From Promerops cafer (lineage: Eukaryota; Chordata; Aves; Passeriformes; Nectariniidae): DNA of 64,000 nt. The DNA lies in the NCBI GenBank assembly GCA_013398275.1, contig VZSE01014389.1, positions 697,682 to 761,681 on the forward strand. The letters are read 5' to 3'. Below are positions 22,370-32,940 of the stretch, piece after piece. Under the pieces are notes generated by a model that saw only the letters and a program-made list of their open reading frames with translations, had not been told where the DNA came from and ran no database searches. Each line of letters starts with the position of its first letter. Position 1 is the stretch's first letter. The position numbers and the translations under genes were made by a program.

Positions 22370-25300
22370 CTCTGAGGGCACCTGACAGTGGAAACTGTCT
22401 GGGGATAAAAGCAATATGTTTAGTTTTTCCTTGTTTTGAGATTGCTGTTTGCAAACCATCTCCAGCACTTTTATGATGTTTATGTGCCTCTGCTTCCATC
22501 TTTGCTTTCTTTCAAAATCCCTGTGAAAATACAAAAGTTAAAAGTATAAATAATAAAATAGTCTGTGACAGAAGAGTTTCTAACACACCTTTTAAACATG
22601 TTTAGCTTCAAAACTGCTGTGGCATGGATGCAGCAGTCCAGGTGCTCCTTGTTGCTGAAAGAAAGATAATTAAAAGGGCTATCAAGAAATTGCTGAAGGG
22701 GAGAAATGGCTCAGAGAATGAGATTTAGTGAGAAGGAGGAGGAACAGAGAACATCTCAGTAACAGGGAAAGACAGAGGAGAAGGACATGAAATTAAAAAA
22801 AAAAAATTATTTAGAGGCTTAAGGGGCAACACCCACCAAAAACATAACGCTGCAGATCAAGAAGAAGTAAGTTAAGAGACTGAAATTTTGTTTACAGAGG
22901 TGGAAGGGAAAGTAAGTAAAAGACTGAAAGAAGGATGAAAGAACACAAAGACTTCATTATTGCAAGTATTTTTGTAAATTATAATCTAGTTTGTCCTTTT
23001 CAAACATGGCATGAAATTTGTGTAGTCAGGTTCAGACCAAAAGCTGTTGGCTTTTCTCTTTAAAATGTTCTTTGACTATTATATCCAACTTCATTTGGTG
23101 AGGGAAAGAGGAGGGCTGTTGCTACCTTGCCTTACAACGGTGGGCTAGGCAGCAGCTGGGTCGGGCATGGGTTTGCTTTGAGCATCCTCATGGGAGAAAC
23201 ACAGTTGATCAAGTGTGCTAAAAAACATAACCAGAGGGAAGAAAAAGCAGAGAATTGCACAAAGAAAATATTGTCTCTGAAACCAAATTACATCAATTAC
23301 AATGCATGTAGAAGTAACCTATGTTTTGCATTGACTCTTGTACAAAAATCAGAGAGCATTTTTTATTTTTCCCCTCCCATGCATTTTATAATACTCTTTT
23401 ACTTTGTATGCTACTGAACTACTTCAGCTGTCTCTTTAGAAAATGCTGTTCTTTTCCATTTACTTATGTTGTTTTATGACTTCTTATCCTACTTTAAGGG
23501 AAAAAAACAAAACAAAACAAAAATCCAAACAACTGACAAAAACTCCACAACCCTAAAAGAACAAAAAAACCCCACTCAAAATTCTACTTTAAAAAAATCC
23601 TGTCATCGTGCAAAGTGCTCTGCATTTTAGACTACCATAACTCTTGACCCTGGCTAGTAACACTATTCTTTCATCTTATCTTGCCAGAGCTGGAGTAAGA
23701 TATGGTAAATACACAGAGGTAATCTTTAAGCTGCCAGTGTTTAATGATGATCCTAGGGTTGCTTGGAGCAAGAAAGATTCCAAAGAAATTGTCATCCTTC
23801 ATAGGAAAATACTTTTAAAATAGTCCTGTACACTACTTTTTATTAGATTAAGTATGTAATCAGAAAACTTTTTTAGATCCAAAACTTTGAGTGCTTTGAA
23901 GTCACAATTCAAAGGGAAAGTTATCTGCTTGTTTTAGAAATGAGTAGTAAAATATTGATGGAAATGCTGGTTCAAGGACAGAGCATGGGTTATGGACTGT
24001 CTCTTCATCTGAGCTCTGTGTATATCTCCAGGAACTTGTAACAAGACAAATTCCCCAAGGCAACATTCTTCTACTGTTAATGAATTTAAAGTAAGGTTAC
24101 ACAAACTGCTTGTTTTGGATCTATGAACTGTAGTATTCAGTTGCAGTTCCCTAGAAAGAATACATTTTATTAGTTTTCAACAAATCTTATAAAGTGTGTA
24201 AAAGCTGAAGACAGTATAGTTTAAGAAGTCTCTTTTTAGATATATCTACACATTTATAGGTGTTATTTCTGATAGCTGAACAAACATATGTCTAGAATTT
24301 TCAAAATATGTTAATCTGTCCATTTCACTACTTGTTTACCAACTGCTTCTAAACACAATACTGATCTTGTTCACAGTATAGGTGCCCAGGCTCAAGTGAA
24401 AGAAAAAAACCCTGTTAATTTTGTACATTCAAACACAAAACTACTGCAAAGACAAAATAAATCACTCCCATCACATTTACCATTCCAGGTATTCATAATG
24501 TTCCAGAATTTAGCTGTGTTAATAAGCAAGTCAGGTTTACATTATTGTAAAAATATGTAACTAATTGGCAAGATTAAAAAAAATAAATAAAACAAACCAA
24601 ACATGTATTTTTCTTGTTAATATATGTTTAGGTTTAGGTGCAAATATGCTATCCATCATTAGTTATCCATTAATTTTAATCTCTTATTTCAGTCTTGTAA
24701 ATCTTTTGATCAGGATACAACTCTGCAGGGATTGCCAGCCATCCTGTCCCATCAGATGGTTCACCCACCTTTTTTTTCTTCTTGGATGGCAATCACAGGA
24801 TGCAAATGGCAAGTTCTTGAAAGATATTTTCTGACATCTGGCTCTTGATAGGCTCCTTAGGCAGCTGGGCTTGACGTGCTGGAAGAACTTCTGAGCTATT
24901 CTCACAACAAAGTAACTTCTTGGACTTTTAAATGTGTTCTCTCTGAGTGCCCTTTGGAAGTGAAATGATCTGCATGTTATATATTGCCAGAGAGCCCAAA
25001 GATGCAGATTGTTGTACAGCTGGGAGCTGCAAATGTTTGGTGCAATCTGAATATGCTGCACATCCACAAGGCATGTGGACAGTTGGGTCGCTGTTGTGAT
25101 GGCTGCTGTGTTTCACATCAGCATGTGAAAACCTCACATACACAAGTTGTAGCAAATAATTTCACAAATTATTGGAATAACATGGCTCAAAGTAGAGGCA
25201 AAGGAAGAGAAGGCTTAGACACTTTTACTTTAAGTTGGAAATTAATATTTGTTTTAGATGTGAGTTTTGTCTGCATGTTAATTTTTTTGGTATGCATTCT

Positions 25301-25509
25301 TGGGCTGTAGTTCTGTATTACAAGTACAGGACTAGGGGTGCTATATAGCCTAGTGGGATTTCAGGCACCCTAAATGAGAATGTTTATCTGTAAGTACAAC
25401 TCAAATACTTTTTTTTTTTTTTCTTGGTATGGAGATTCAGCTTCAAGTAAATGTCATGCTTACTATTCAGGACTGCAAAACATGTGCCAGCCTAGTATTA
25501 AATTGCAGG
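22370..25509. other. Unique A+T-rich non-coding DNA
   Basis: No gene was recognised over about 3.1 kb. An A11 run lies near 22796-22806 and a CAAAA-type run at 23501-23523. Overlapping opposite-strand frames near 24565-25310 (up to 127 codons, minus 24684-25067) have no family features. Confidence 0.55.
23501..23523. repeat. (CAAAA)n simple repeat
   Basis: AAAAAAACAAAACAAAACAA followed by A-rich sequence; three CAAAA-type units. Confidence 0.85.
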
Positions 25510-25641
25510 TCACAGAATATCTTGTGTTCAAAGGGACCCACAAGGATCATCAAGTCCAATTTTTGAGTGGTCCAAATGGGAATTGAACCCACAACCTTTT
25601 TGTTATTTGCACCAGCCTCTAACCAACTGAGCCAATCTCAG
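25510..25641 (-). mobile_element. tRNA-Ile-headed SINE with CR1-type 3' tail (TguSINE1-like)
   Basis: On the minus strand, 25641 down to about 25566 resembles eukaryotic tRNA-Ile(AAT). It has a Pol III A box TGGCTCAGTTGG (25623-25634), then GGTTAGAG, an anticodon-arm remnant CTGGTGCAAATAAC, and a B box GGTTCAATTCC (25579-25589). The remainder, about 25565-25510, reads TTGGACTTGATGATCC, then TGGGTCCC, and ends GATATTCTGTGA. That is a CR1 3' terminus, which lets CR1 machinery mobilise the element in trans. The acceptor stem no longer pairs well and the tail is fused directly, so this is a SINE and not a working tRNA gene. From memory, this architecture matches TguSINE1 of zebra finch and other passerines. 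Both parts lie on one strand in the right order, so chance apposition is unlikely. Confidence 0.85.
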
Positions 25642-26655
25642 GGGCTGTTGTGTTAACTTTGGTAACAGGAAACCTAAACATAGAAAGCATCTCTATTTGT
25701 CAATAAAATAAAATTGTTTTCGCCTAACCACAAGTGGACTTGACAGTTACTTGTAAATAATTGCTTTCTGTTTTTTGTCACTGGTCATTGTATTAGATAA
25801 TCAAGATTGTTGTATTGATAAGTATTCAACAGGAAAAAAAGGAAAGAAAAAATAAAGATAAAGCGTGAAGAAGTTTAGCTATCACATTTAAAACAAAAAG
25901 TTGGAAAAATATAGGGATAAACCCCAAACCACATCTCAGTTGAACAACTATTTTCTAAGATTCTTTTCATCTTTTTTTTTTCAAAATGAAACATTTTTCT
26001 GCATAAATCAAACCTGATTATAGCTAAAAACTGGAAAGCTCAAAAAATAATTTCACCTTCAATAAGCATATAAAATTGGAATATTTTTATATCTGCTTGA
26101 GCTCTATTTGAAGAAATAACCTTAATTGAAAAGACTGCATATGGCTGGATTCTTTGAATTCCTTTAGCAATAAAAAGAACTTAAACCTTCCAAACAGTAA
26201 CAGTACACGTATGGTAGAATGCCTTCTTGTACAGAGGAACTTATTTTTTATTGGTGCAAGTGAAAAAAATGAAATCTCAGAATACATTAGGAGGAGTGAG
26301 ACCATTTTCTAATTATCCTTTTTCCTTTTCATGCTATAATGTTAGCATTTAAAGATATGTCAACCTGAGGTAGGAATTTGCTATTTTTGTCACTTCTGAA
26401 CAAGTAGAAGAACTTGTGTTTAGTAACAAAAAAGGTTTTTCATCATTAAAACTCCTAAAAGATTTCAATTGGATATTTCTCTAGTCAAATAGATAAAACA
26501 CTCCTCAGAATCAGCTGAGCTATTATGTAGAGATTAAATTTCTTTCCCTTCTTTTCTTTTTTTTTATTTATTACTTTATTTGTATCTATATTTTAGTCTT
26601 GATATTATATATTTGCTTAAAGGGGTTTTTTGGTTTTTGACTTGTATCTTTACAG
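25642..26655. other. A+T-rich unique non-coding DNA
   Basis: Nothing recognisable as a gene or repeat family was seen. Poly-A and poly-T patches occur near 25840 and 25972. Confidence 0.6.
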
Positions 26656-26858
26656 AATTCCCAAGCAACCAATCTTCTCATCCTGTGTCTGGAAAATTAA
26701 AGTTAGTAGATACAATTAATCTGGACATAAGAAACTTCAGTGTTTCCCTGACAGAAGAAAAATTTGATTTCCTTGTAGTGAATGAGTTACAGTTCAACAT
26801 ATCTTCAGATATGACTTACAGGGCGATGTTCTGGAATATGCCAATGAAAAACATGTAG
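26656..26858 (+). other. Candidate terminal exon (weak)
   Basis: An acceptor-like TATCTTTACAG ends at 26655. The sequence then stays open for about 67 codons to a TAG at 26856-26858. The translation begins FPSNQSSHPVSGKLKLVDTI and continues with acidic and hydrophobic alternation. AATAAA lies downstream at 27007-27012. The family is not recognised. The open frame extends upstream of the acceptor, so the splice site is not required to explain it. Chance remains the default. Confidence 0.12.
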
Positions 26859-29800
26859 CAATCTTGCCATCTCCCCGGTTCTTTTAGGAGAATTCAGCAA
26901 ACTACTTTCTTAAACCAAGGGATAGAGGTGGGTTGAAGAATGTGTAGATCATGCACTGTAAGCTAGGGGAAAACGGTCCTGTGTTGAAGAATGGCAAAGA
27001 AAGGGAAATAAAGAAAAGTGTAGCTGGAAATTTCTCTGCGAGGCTTTGTTTTGGAGCAGGTGTGTGGTTCCTGTTTACTCAGGAGCTAATCCTGGTTTCA
27101 GACTCCATTGTCTGTGAGGAGCCCACCAAACTGCTGTGCCATACAAATGGGTTGACATTAAGGCTTGCAGGGTGCTCAGTGCAGCAGAAATATTGTAGCA
27201 AAACCTAAAAATTCCTTTCAACACTACAATACAAAGCACCTAAGCTTTCTGCTTCTGCAGTATGTGTTTGGGTTTTGGGTGAATTGTTTGGATTTTTTTT
27301 CTTTCACTAAGAGCTTTTGTGTCTAGGAGTGAATAAGCATGGATTTCAACAAAATAATCTTCTAAGAAACAGTGACCTTAATTCTTCATCTTGTGCAAAG
27401 TGTATTTAGAAGTATAAAAGAGAGACTCCTTTCCTTGTGCCTCTTCCTTTTGAGGTGCGCTTTGGTGTGAGTAGAGTGTTTAGGTTGCAGCAGTTTAGTA
27501 ACTGGCATTATATGAGGTGAGGATATGGCCAACAACCAACCACTTCAGAGCAGCAGAGTATGTTGATGCTTTTTTTTTTTCTGTAATCTAATGAGGGTTA
27601 TGGGGTTTTTAATAATCTCAGACTTGTGAGAAGAAAACTACAGTAAAGTCCAGCAAGTCTGCTCTATCATTTGCTAAGTACTGTTGCACTGTTAAAACAA
27701 TGAGAAACAAGCTGTGGAAGATATGTACTGAGTAGAGTTTCCCCCCTTTCCCCAAACAAGGTGGGTGCTTCTTCACTGAAGTATAAAATCCTAGGGAAAA
27801 GGTTGTGTCTAAAGTAAATAGGCACAGACTGGTTGCACATCAATTTGCTGGAGAGAGTATTGTGAGATTACCAAGTCATTTGAATGCCAGACCGTTGTCA
27901 AAAGGATAGGCTTCTTTTAAATAAAAGTAATTGTCAGAGTCATGTCCACTATAAAATTCTGTTTTCTGCATGAGTGCAAGTCTCTGTGTCAACTAACTTT
28001 GGTTTGAAGTTCACCTTAGTTACACTTGCAAGTAAATAACCAACAGCAACTCTCTCTCTGCCTGAAATAAGAGGATTCCACCTGGTTGAAAGTTTATAAG
28101 CCCCATCTGGGAACTTGCATTGCTAGACTCTTACCATTACTCATCATGGGTTTCCTTACACTTCTTTCTTCTCTTTCAGAGTGGTAGGTTTTTAAATAAA
28201 TGGCATTTTTACATCTAATGCATATATGACAGTGTTTGAAGCATCAACACACTTTTTATAATTTCATACTGCTTTTTGAATTTACAGTCTTATTAAAATT
28301 TTGCCAGTTTTTCCTTTTGTTTTCTAGGCTGAGAAAGCTATTTTCATACAAATAGCAGAACCTTGAAAAGTTGACTTGTTTGAAGTTATATAGTAGGGAA
28401 AAAAAGTTTTGTAGATGGAATTTGTTTATTTTCTGCAAGGTCTAAAGGCTGTCCTCGAAAATTACTAGCTATTAAAGAACCACCCTATGATTTGAACTGA
28501 TATTGCCATTCAATTAGCTCCCCATAAGAAAACTGTACTATTTAAAGGAATAGATGACACCAGAAACAGTTTTTCAGCAGTGCTTTGCCAAACAGTCTTC
28601 CAGAATAGTACCGATATTGAGCAATTAGGAATGCTTGCTTCTCTTTTTGCATTGTTTTTTCTTCGTGGGTTTTGACACTGGATTTCTTTCATTGACTTAA
28701 TGCAGAACAAGATTATGACCTTATTTCTGGATTGTAAAAAGGATATACAGAAAATTTTTTTTCTTCTTTAAAAAAAAAAATTATAACATTCAGAGTAAAA
28801 GCAGCTGCTGAGCTGCTGTTCCTGTCTGTAATAAATATATTTATTTGGCCAGCAGCACTGTTTTAAAAAAATAGGAGGGCATTAAGTACTGCCTTAATGC
28901 TGGCTGAAGCTACCTATGCTTTACCAAGGTTACAGAGGAAGATATCTGCAGGTCAGACACCCTGTACTGAAGGAAAGGTGACATGAGTGGTGCCTAAAGA
29001 GTGATATTGGAGCCTCGTGTTCTCAGAATAATCCGGTCAGTGCAAGGACAGTCTCTTTCCTGTGGACAAGGGTTGTTAAGGGATACATTATATTTGGAAC
29101 AGACATACAGAGTAACACTTGGCTCTCCTCCCAGCTTCAGGGCTCAGTCCAACACCATGCCATCCTTGGAAGAGTTCTTGTCAAAAACAAAGTTTAGCTA
29201 TGAATCCTGAAGCCATCTGATTTCTCCATTGACATATGTTTACAAAGATTGGTGGTGTTATGATTTTCTCTCTATGTAGCATTACCTGTTACATAGTTAT
29301 ATACATCAGACTCATTTCCTCATCACATATTCTTAATGCTTAGATTTCTGTTCATGAATGCTGTTATTAACAACAGCAAAAATTAACGTAAAAAGTAATT
29401 TAAAAATGTAGAAATACAGAAATTAATGAGTGAGTTTAGTTACTTTGGCGACTTAGAAATTTAGTTTAGCAGTCAGTGGATTTCAGACCATTTTCAGATG
29501 GCAGGGAAGAGGGTGATATTTTCTGTCTTGAAAAATCTTCAGAGCTTGAGTGTGTCACTGCTTTATAAGAAGGAAACGGATAGATTTCTATTCAGACTCT
29601 TGGCTTAGTTTTGGGTAGAATCCAACTTGCCTTACCTGTCTAAGTATTGGATGTTTAATCTAAATTAGCCAGTGGTCTTTTCCCTATGACCTTGGGGAGA
29701 ACGTCCTGGGAAGAATGACTCATATCAGAATAAAATAAATAGTTAAGTTACATGGTATCAACAGCCCTCTTCAGGGCATTTCTTACATCTCTGTGGAGTT

Positions 29801-31218
29801 AAGCCATAGGAATATTTCTGATGGAAAAAAATTGAGTGTTTTTAAGAAATGATGCAGTTATCATTTTTGTATCACTGGAGTGGTATTATTCCTCCTGAAT
29901 GCAGTTTATTCAAAAGTTACCCTTACTGACACATTTTTGGCAAGGAAAACCTAAGGCACAATGAGTTCTGTTGGTTATTCTGCATTGGTGTTTTGTTATA
30001 CTAATGTAAGACTGAGCTCAGCCTCGAGGCTTTTCACTCTCTCTTTGACTTTCCTTTTGCTACATTTAGAAAAATAGCTGAGCTTTCTGTCTCATTTTCT
30101 GTAATGTCAGCAAGATGCATAATTTCTGTAATTACGTTGTTAGCTTGTAATTAATCAGGACCTTACTTGACTTATGAACTCCATGAAGATGATCATAGAA
30201 TTTTTGTCTGTTAAAATCTTTATTAAGTAATTTAAAATCTTATCCCAGTGAGAGCCTTTGCTTGGGCTGATGGTGTACTAGTATTATGTTGCCTTCCAGA
30301 GGCAGAAAATATCATAAGGTATCATGCTGCTAAAGATCGTAATTGTCTCACTACATCCTGGTGTTCTTTAATGCCTCTAAATTAATTATGCAATTTAATA
30401 TTGTTATTAAGTCATGAATTGCATTACTTCAGCAAAAAAATAAAGCTAATGTGATTTTGTCCATAGGATGGAAGTACCTGTGGTTTTAAGGATTGTTCCC
30501 TAACATTGTAATTATTCAGTAAATTTCTAGATCAGAAGGTTCATAAAATATTTTACTGGTATGTTCCTGGTGGCCGCTGAATATGTAAGTTAGAAGGTCA
30601 AAAGCCACAATTACAGGATACTTCAGAAAGAGAGTATAAGAAATGAAGGCTATTGCCAATAGCTTAAGTGCCTGTAGAAGTGGAAAAGATGTTAAATAAA
30701 ACTATTTGTAGGAAAAACACTGCCTCTCATAGTCCAGGGAAAGGCAATAATAAAGCCAAACACAGCAGTCCTTGCCAATCTAACCAGACTACATTTCAGC
30801 TTACCTTCAGATTTGACTATTGGCTTAAAGATAGTAGTTTAGTTTTAGAGAATCTAGCTAGGTACCTGAAAATTTTAGCATTGTTGGTAGGTAGCATTGT
30901 TTCACATCACTTTGGTATTAGTCTGGTATGGTTAAGCTATCCTGGAAGATGAAAATGGTTTTCCACTTCCATACTTCAGCCTGTAACAGAAAGAAAACAG
31001 ATATGAGTCCTCTTCCCAGTTTCTAAGGCATCTAGTTTTAATGAATATTTATAAAACTAAGCCCCCTCAAGTCATATCATCAATCAGAAAAAGCCCATCA
31101 TTTTCTTTGCTTTCCAAAGCAACACTGCGAAAACTGTATACACAGGAAAACCAGAGTCACTATGCTTTAGGGAACACCACTTCTACTCTGAATGTATAGA
31201 AACAATACTTTCATTTTG
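26859..31218. other. Unique A+T-rich non-coding DNA
   Basis: No gene or named repeat was recognised over about 4.4 kb. A poly-A tract lies at about 28770-28780. From about 30100 to 30440 there is A+T-rich complex sequence with many TAAT and ATTA cores and few simple repeats. Frames of 60-96 codons (for example 26951-27208, 29001-29210 and 30668-30952, plus) show no family features. Confidence 0.55.
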
Positions 31219-31264
31219 ATTAAATTGAAATACAGAAGGCAATTAAATTGAAATACAGAAGGAA
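31219..31264. repeat. Tandem duplication, 23-bp unit x2
   Basis: ATTAAATTGAAATACAGAAG with GCA begins at 31219 and repeats from 31242. The copies match over 22 of 23 bases. Confidence 0.9.
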
Positions 31265-32289
31265 ACATGCATAGGCAAAACCTGTGTTAATTCCAGCAAG
31301 AAAATGTGGCTGGGGTTGCCATCAGTTCTCAAGAGAAATGTATTTTTACATTTTGTCTAGGTGACAGCACTTCCATTACTACAATGACCTGTGAAATCAC
31401 AGGATAGCAAAGCAGTGCTGCATGGCAGGAGTGATTTCAGTGAATCAGTCAGAAGTGCCTCCTCTTGTGACACTGCCCGTGGAAGTCAAAGCCTATGTAC
31501 AGCACACAGACCTTCTGGTCTGCACTGATCCTCTGTCCTGGCTGGGGTATAGGTCATTCTACTGCTTTCATAGATATATCCCATTAGAGCCTAATCTCCT
31601 GTGACACCGAGTTTGTATACTTTGGAGTTGTTTACACTGTTTTACTCATATTAACTCATCTGAATAAATGTATATCAACAACAGATGTTGATTACTACTG
31701 CCCTTGGTAGTAATCAGTTCCTAGCTTTTCTTAATACTCAGAATTAAATAAATCCTGAGCAAAGCCAAACCTGTATTAGCTGAGCAGAAGAGTTAAACCA
31801 TGATAGCAAAGCCACTGGCTTATTTTCCCTGGGCTGTCTAGTTTTAGTAAAGCGTTGGGATGATACAGTATACTTTGTCATTTTGGGGATCTGGTTTGTT
31901 GTTTAAGTTGTGAGTTCAATGACAGAATGTGGCATGACACAAGAGCCTTGTTTCAGGATTTTTGTCTGTCCACAAATCATTCCTTTCTTTTTTTTTCCTT
32001 TGTCATCCCTTCTCCCCAGCAAAAGCTGTTTAGCTTTTTATTTTGTATAAACAAAAAAACAAACCAAAGAAAAATATCAAGATATTGATAGAGATAGATT
32101 ATACAGATTGACCTGCTTTTTCCAATACTGAAGTTCTGTATACTAAAGTTAATAACAGATCTTTAACTTCAGCTGCACAGAGAACCATTCTGCAAGTGAT
32201 CTTAAGAGGTTAACTGGCTTTCAGATGTGAGCAAAGGCATGTTACAGTCCCAAAACATGCTTACAATATTCTCCCATAGGGAGTCAGGA
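31265..32289. other. Unique non-coding DNA
   Basis: No gene was recognised. It contains a perfect 10-bp inverted repeat, TGATTACTAC (31689-31698) and GTAGTAATCA (31707-31716), with an 8-nt loop. Nothing else stands out. Confidence 0.6.
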
Positions 32290-32600
32290 CTGTTTCCCCA
32301 CAGTGAAGCTTTCTCTTGGTTTTTGCTCCTTCAGGTGGCACAGGGGGACAGAGACAAGGGTTGTGGTCAGTTGATGGTAGCTCCTCTCCACCACTCCTTT
32401 CTCCTGCTGCTCCCTGTTCCAGCCTGAGGCATCCACAGGCTGCTGTTCTTTAGGATGAGCCTGCTCCAGCCACAAGTCCCACAGGGCACTGCCAGTGTTG
32501 CTGCAGGGCTCATCCATACCCTCTGGTGGTTGCCTTGGAGCCAGCTGGAACAGGTTGCACCTGGCATGAGGCATCCCCTGCCTCTTTTCACACACGGCCC
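32290..32600 (-). mobile_element. Avian LTR-type repeat fragment (probable), minus strand
   Basis: The stretch is sharply G+C-richer than its surroundings. On the minus strand it shows CCTGTGGGACTTGTGGCTGG, GGAGCAGG, CAGCAGCCTGTGGATGCC, GGAGAAAGGAGTGG, then ATCAACTGACCACAACCC and CTGTCCCCCTGTGCC. Repeated 'CTGGAGCAGG' and 'CTGTGGGA' words followed by a 'GAACTGACCGCAACCC ... GTCCCCCTGTGCC' block are, from memory, typical of a widespread avian LTR/ERV-type repeat. The family and exact ends are uncertain and no retroviral coding domain is seen. Opposed open frames in this stretch reflect its G+C content, not genes. Confidence 0.5.
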
Positions 32601-32940
32601 TGCAGCGTGGACGGGGATGCCCAGAGCAGAGGTGAATCCAAGGCTTCTTAGCTGATTTTATTTTATTGTTTCAAGTGACATTGGCCCTGGAGGTTGTGTC
32701 AATGTTGCCATACTTGCTGCTGTCCCTGGGGCATGCAGGGCTGTCTTCTCTACCTTCCCAGGGACCCTCCGGGTGCCTGGGAGCAGCCCCAGGAGATGGC
32801 GTGGATATCTCCATCACGGTGTCCCAGGGTCCTGCCCCCAGGTAGGGGAAGGCACCTGCTCCACAAGAGCTCCAACTGAGGCTGGAGGAGGGCATGTGAC
32901 CCCATGCCAGGCTGTTGGCTGCACTGTGGATGTAAAAGAG
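32601..32940. other. G+C-richer unique sequence beside the LTR-like fragment
   Basis: Composition stays raised to about 32940, with many overlapping frames of 60-93 codons on both strands. No family was recognised. It may be a diverged continuation of the same repeat or an independent G+C-rich patch. Confidence 0.4.

Noticed and set aside
25566..25641. Possible tRNA-Ile gene on the minus strand
   Set aside because: The acceptor stem does not pair, the anticodon arm is altered and the sequence runs directly into a CR1 tail, so it is the head of a SINE.
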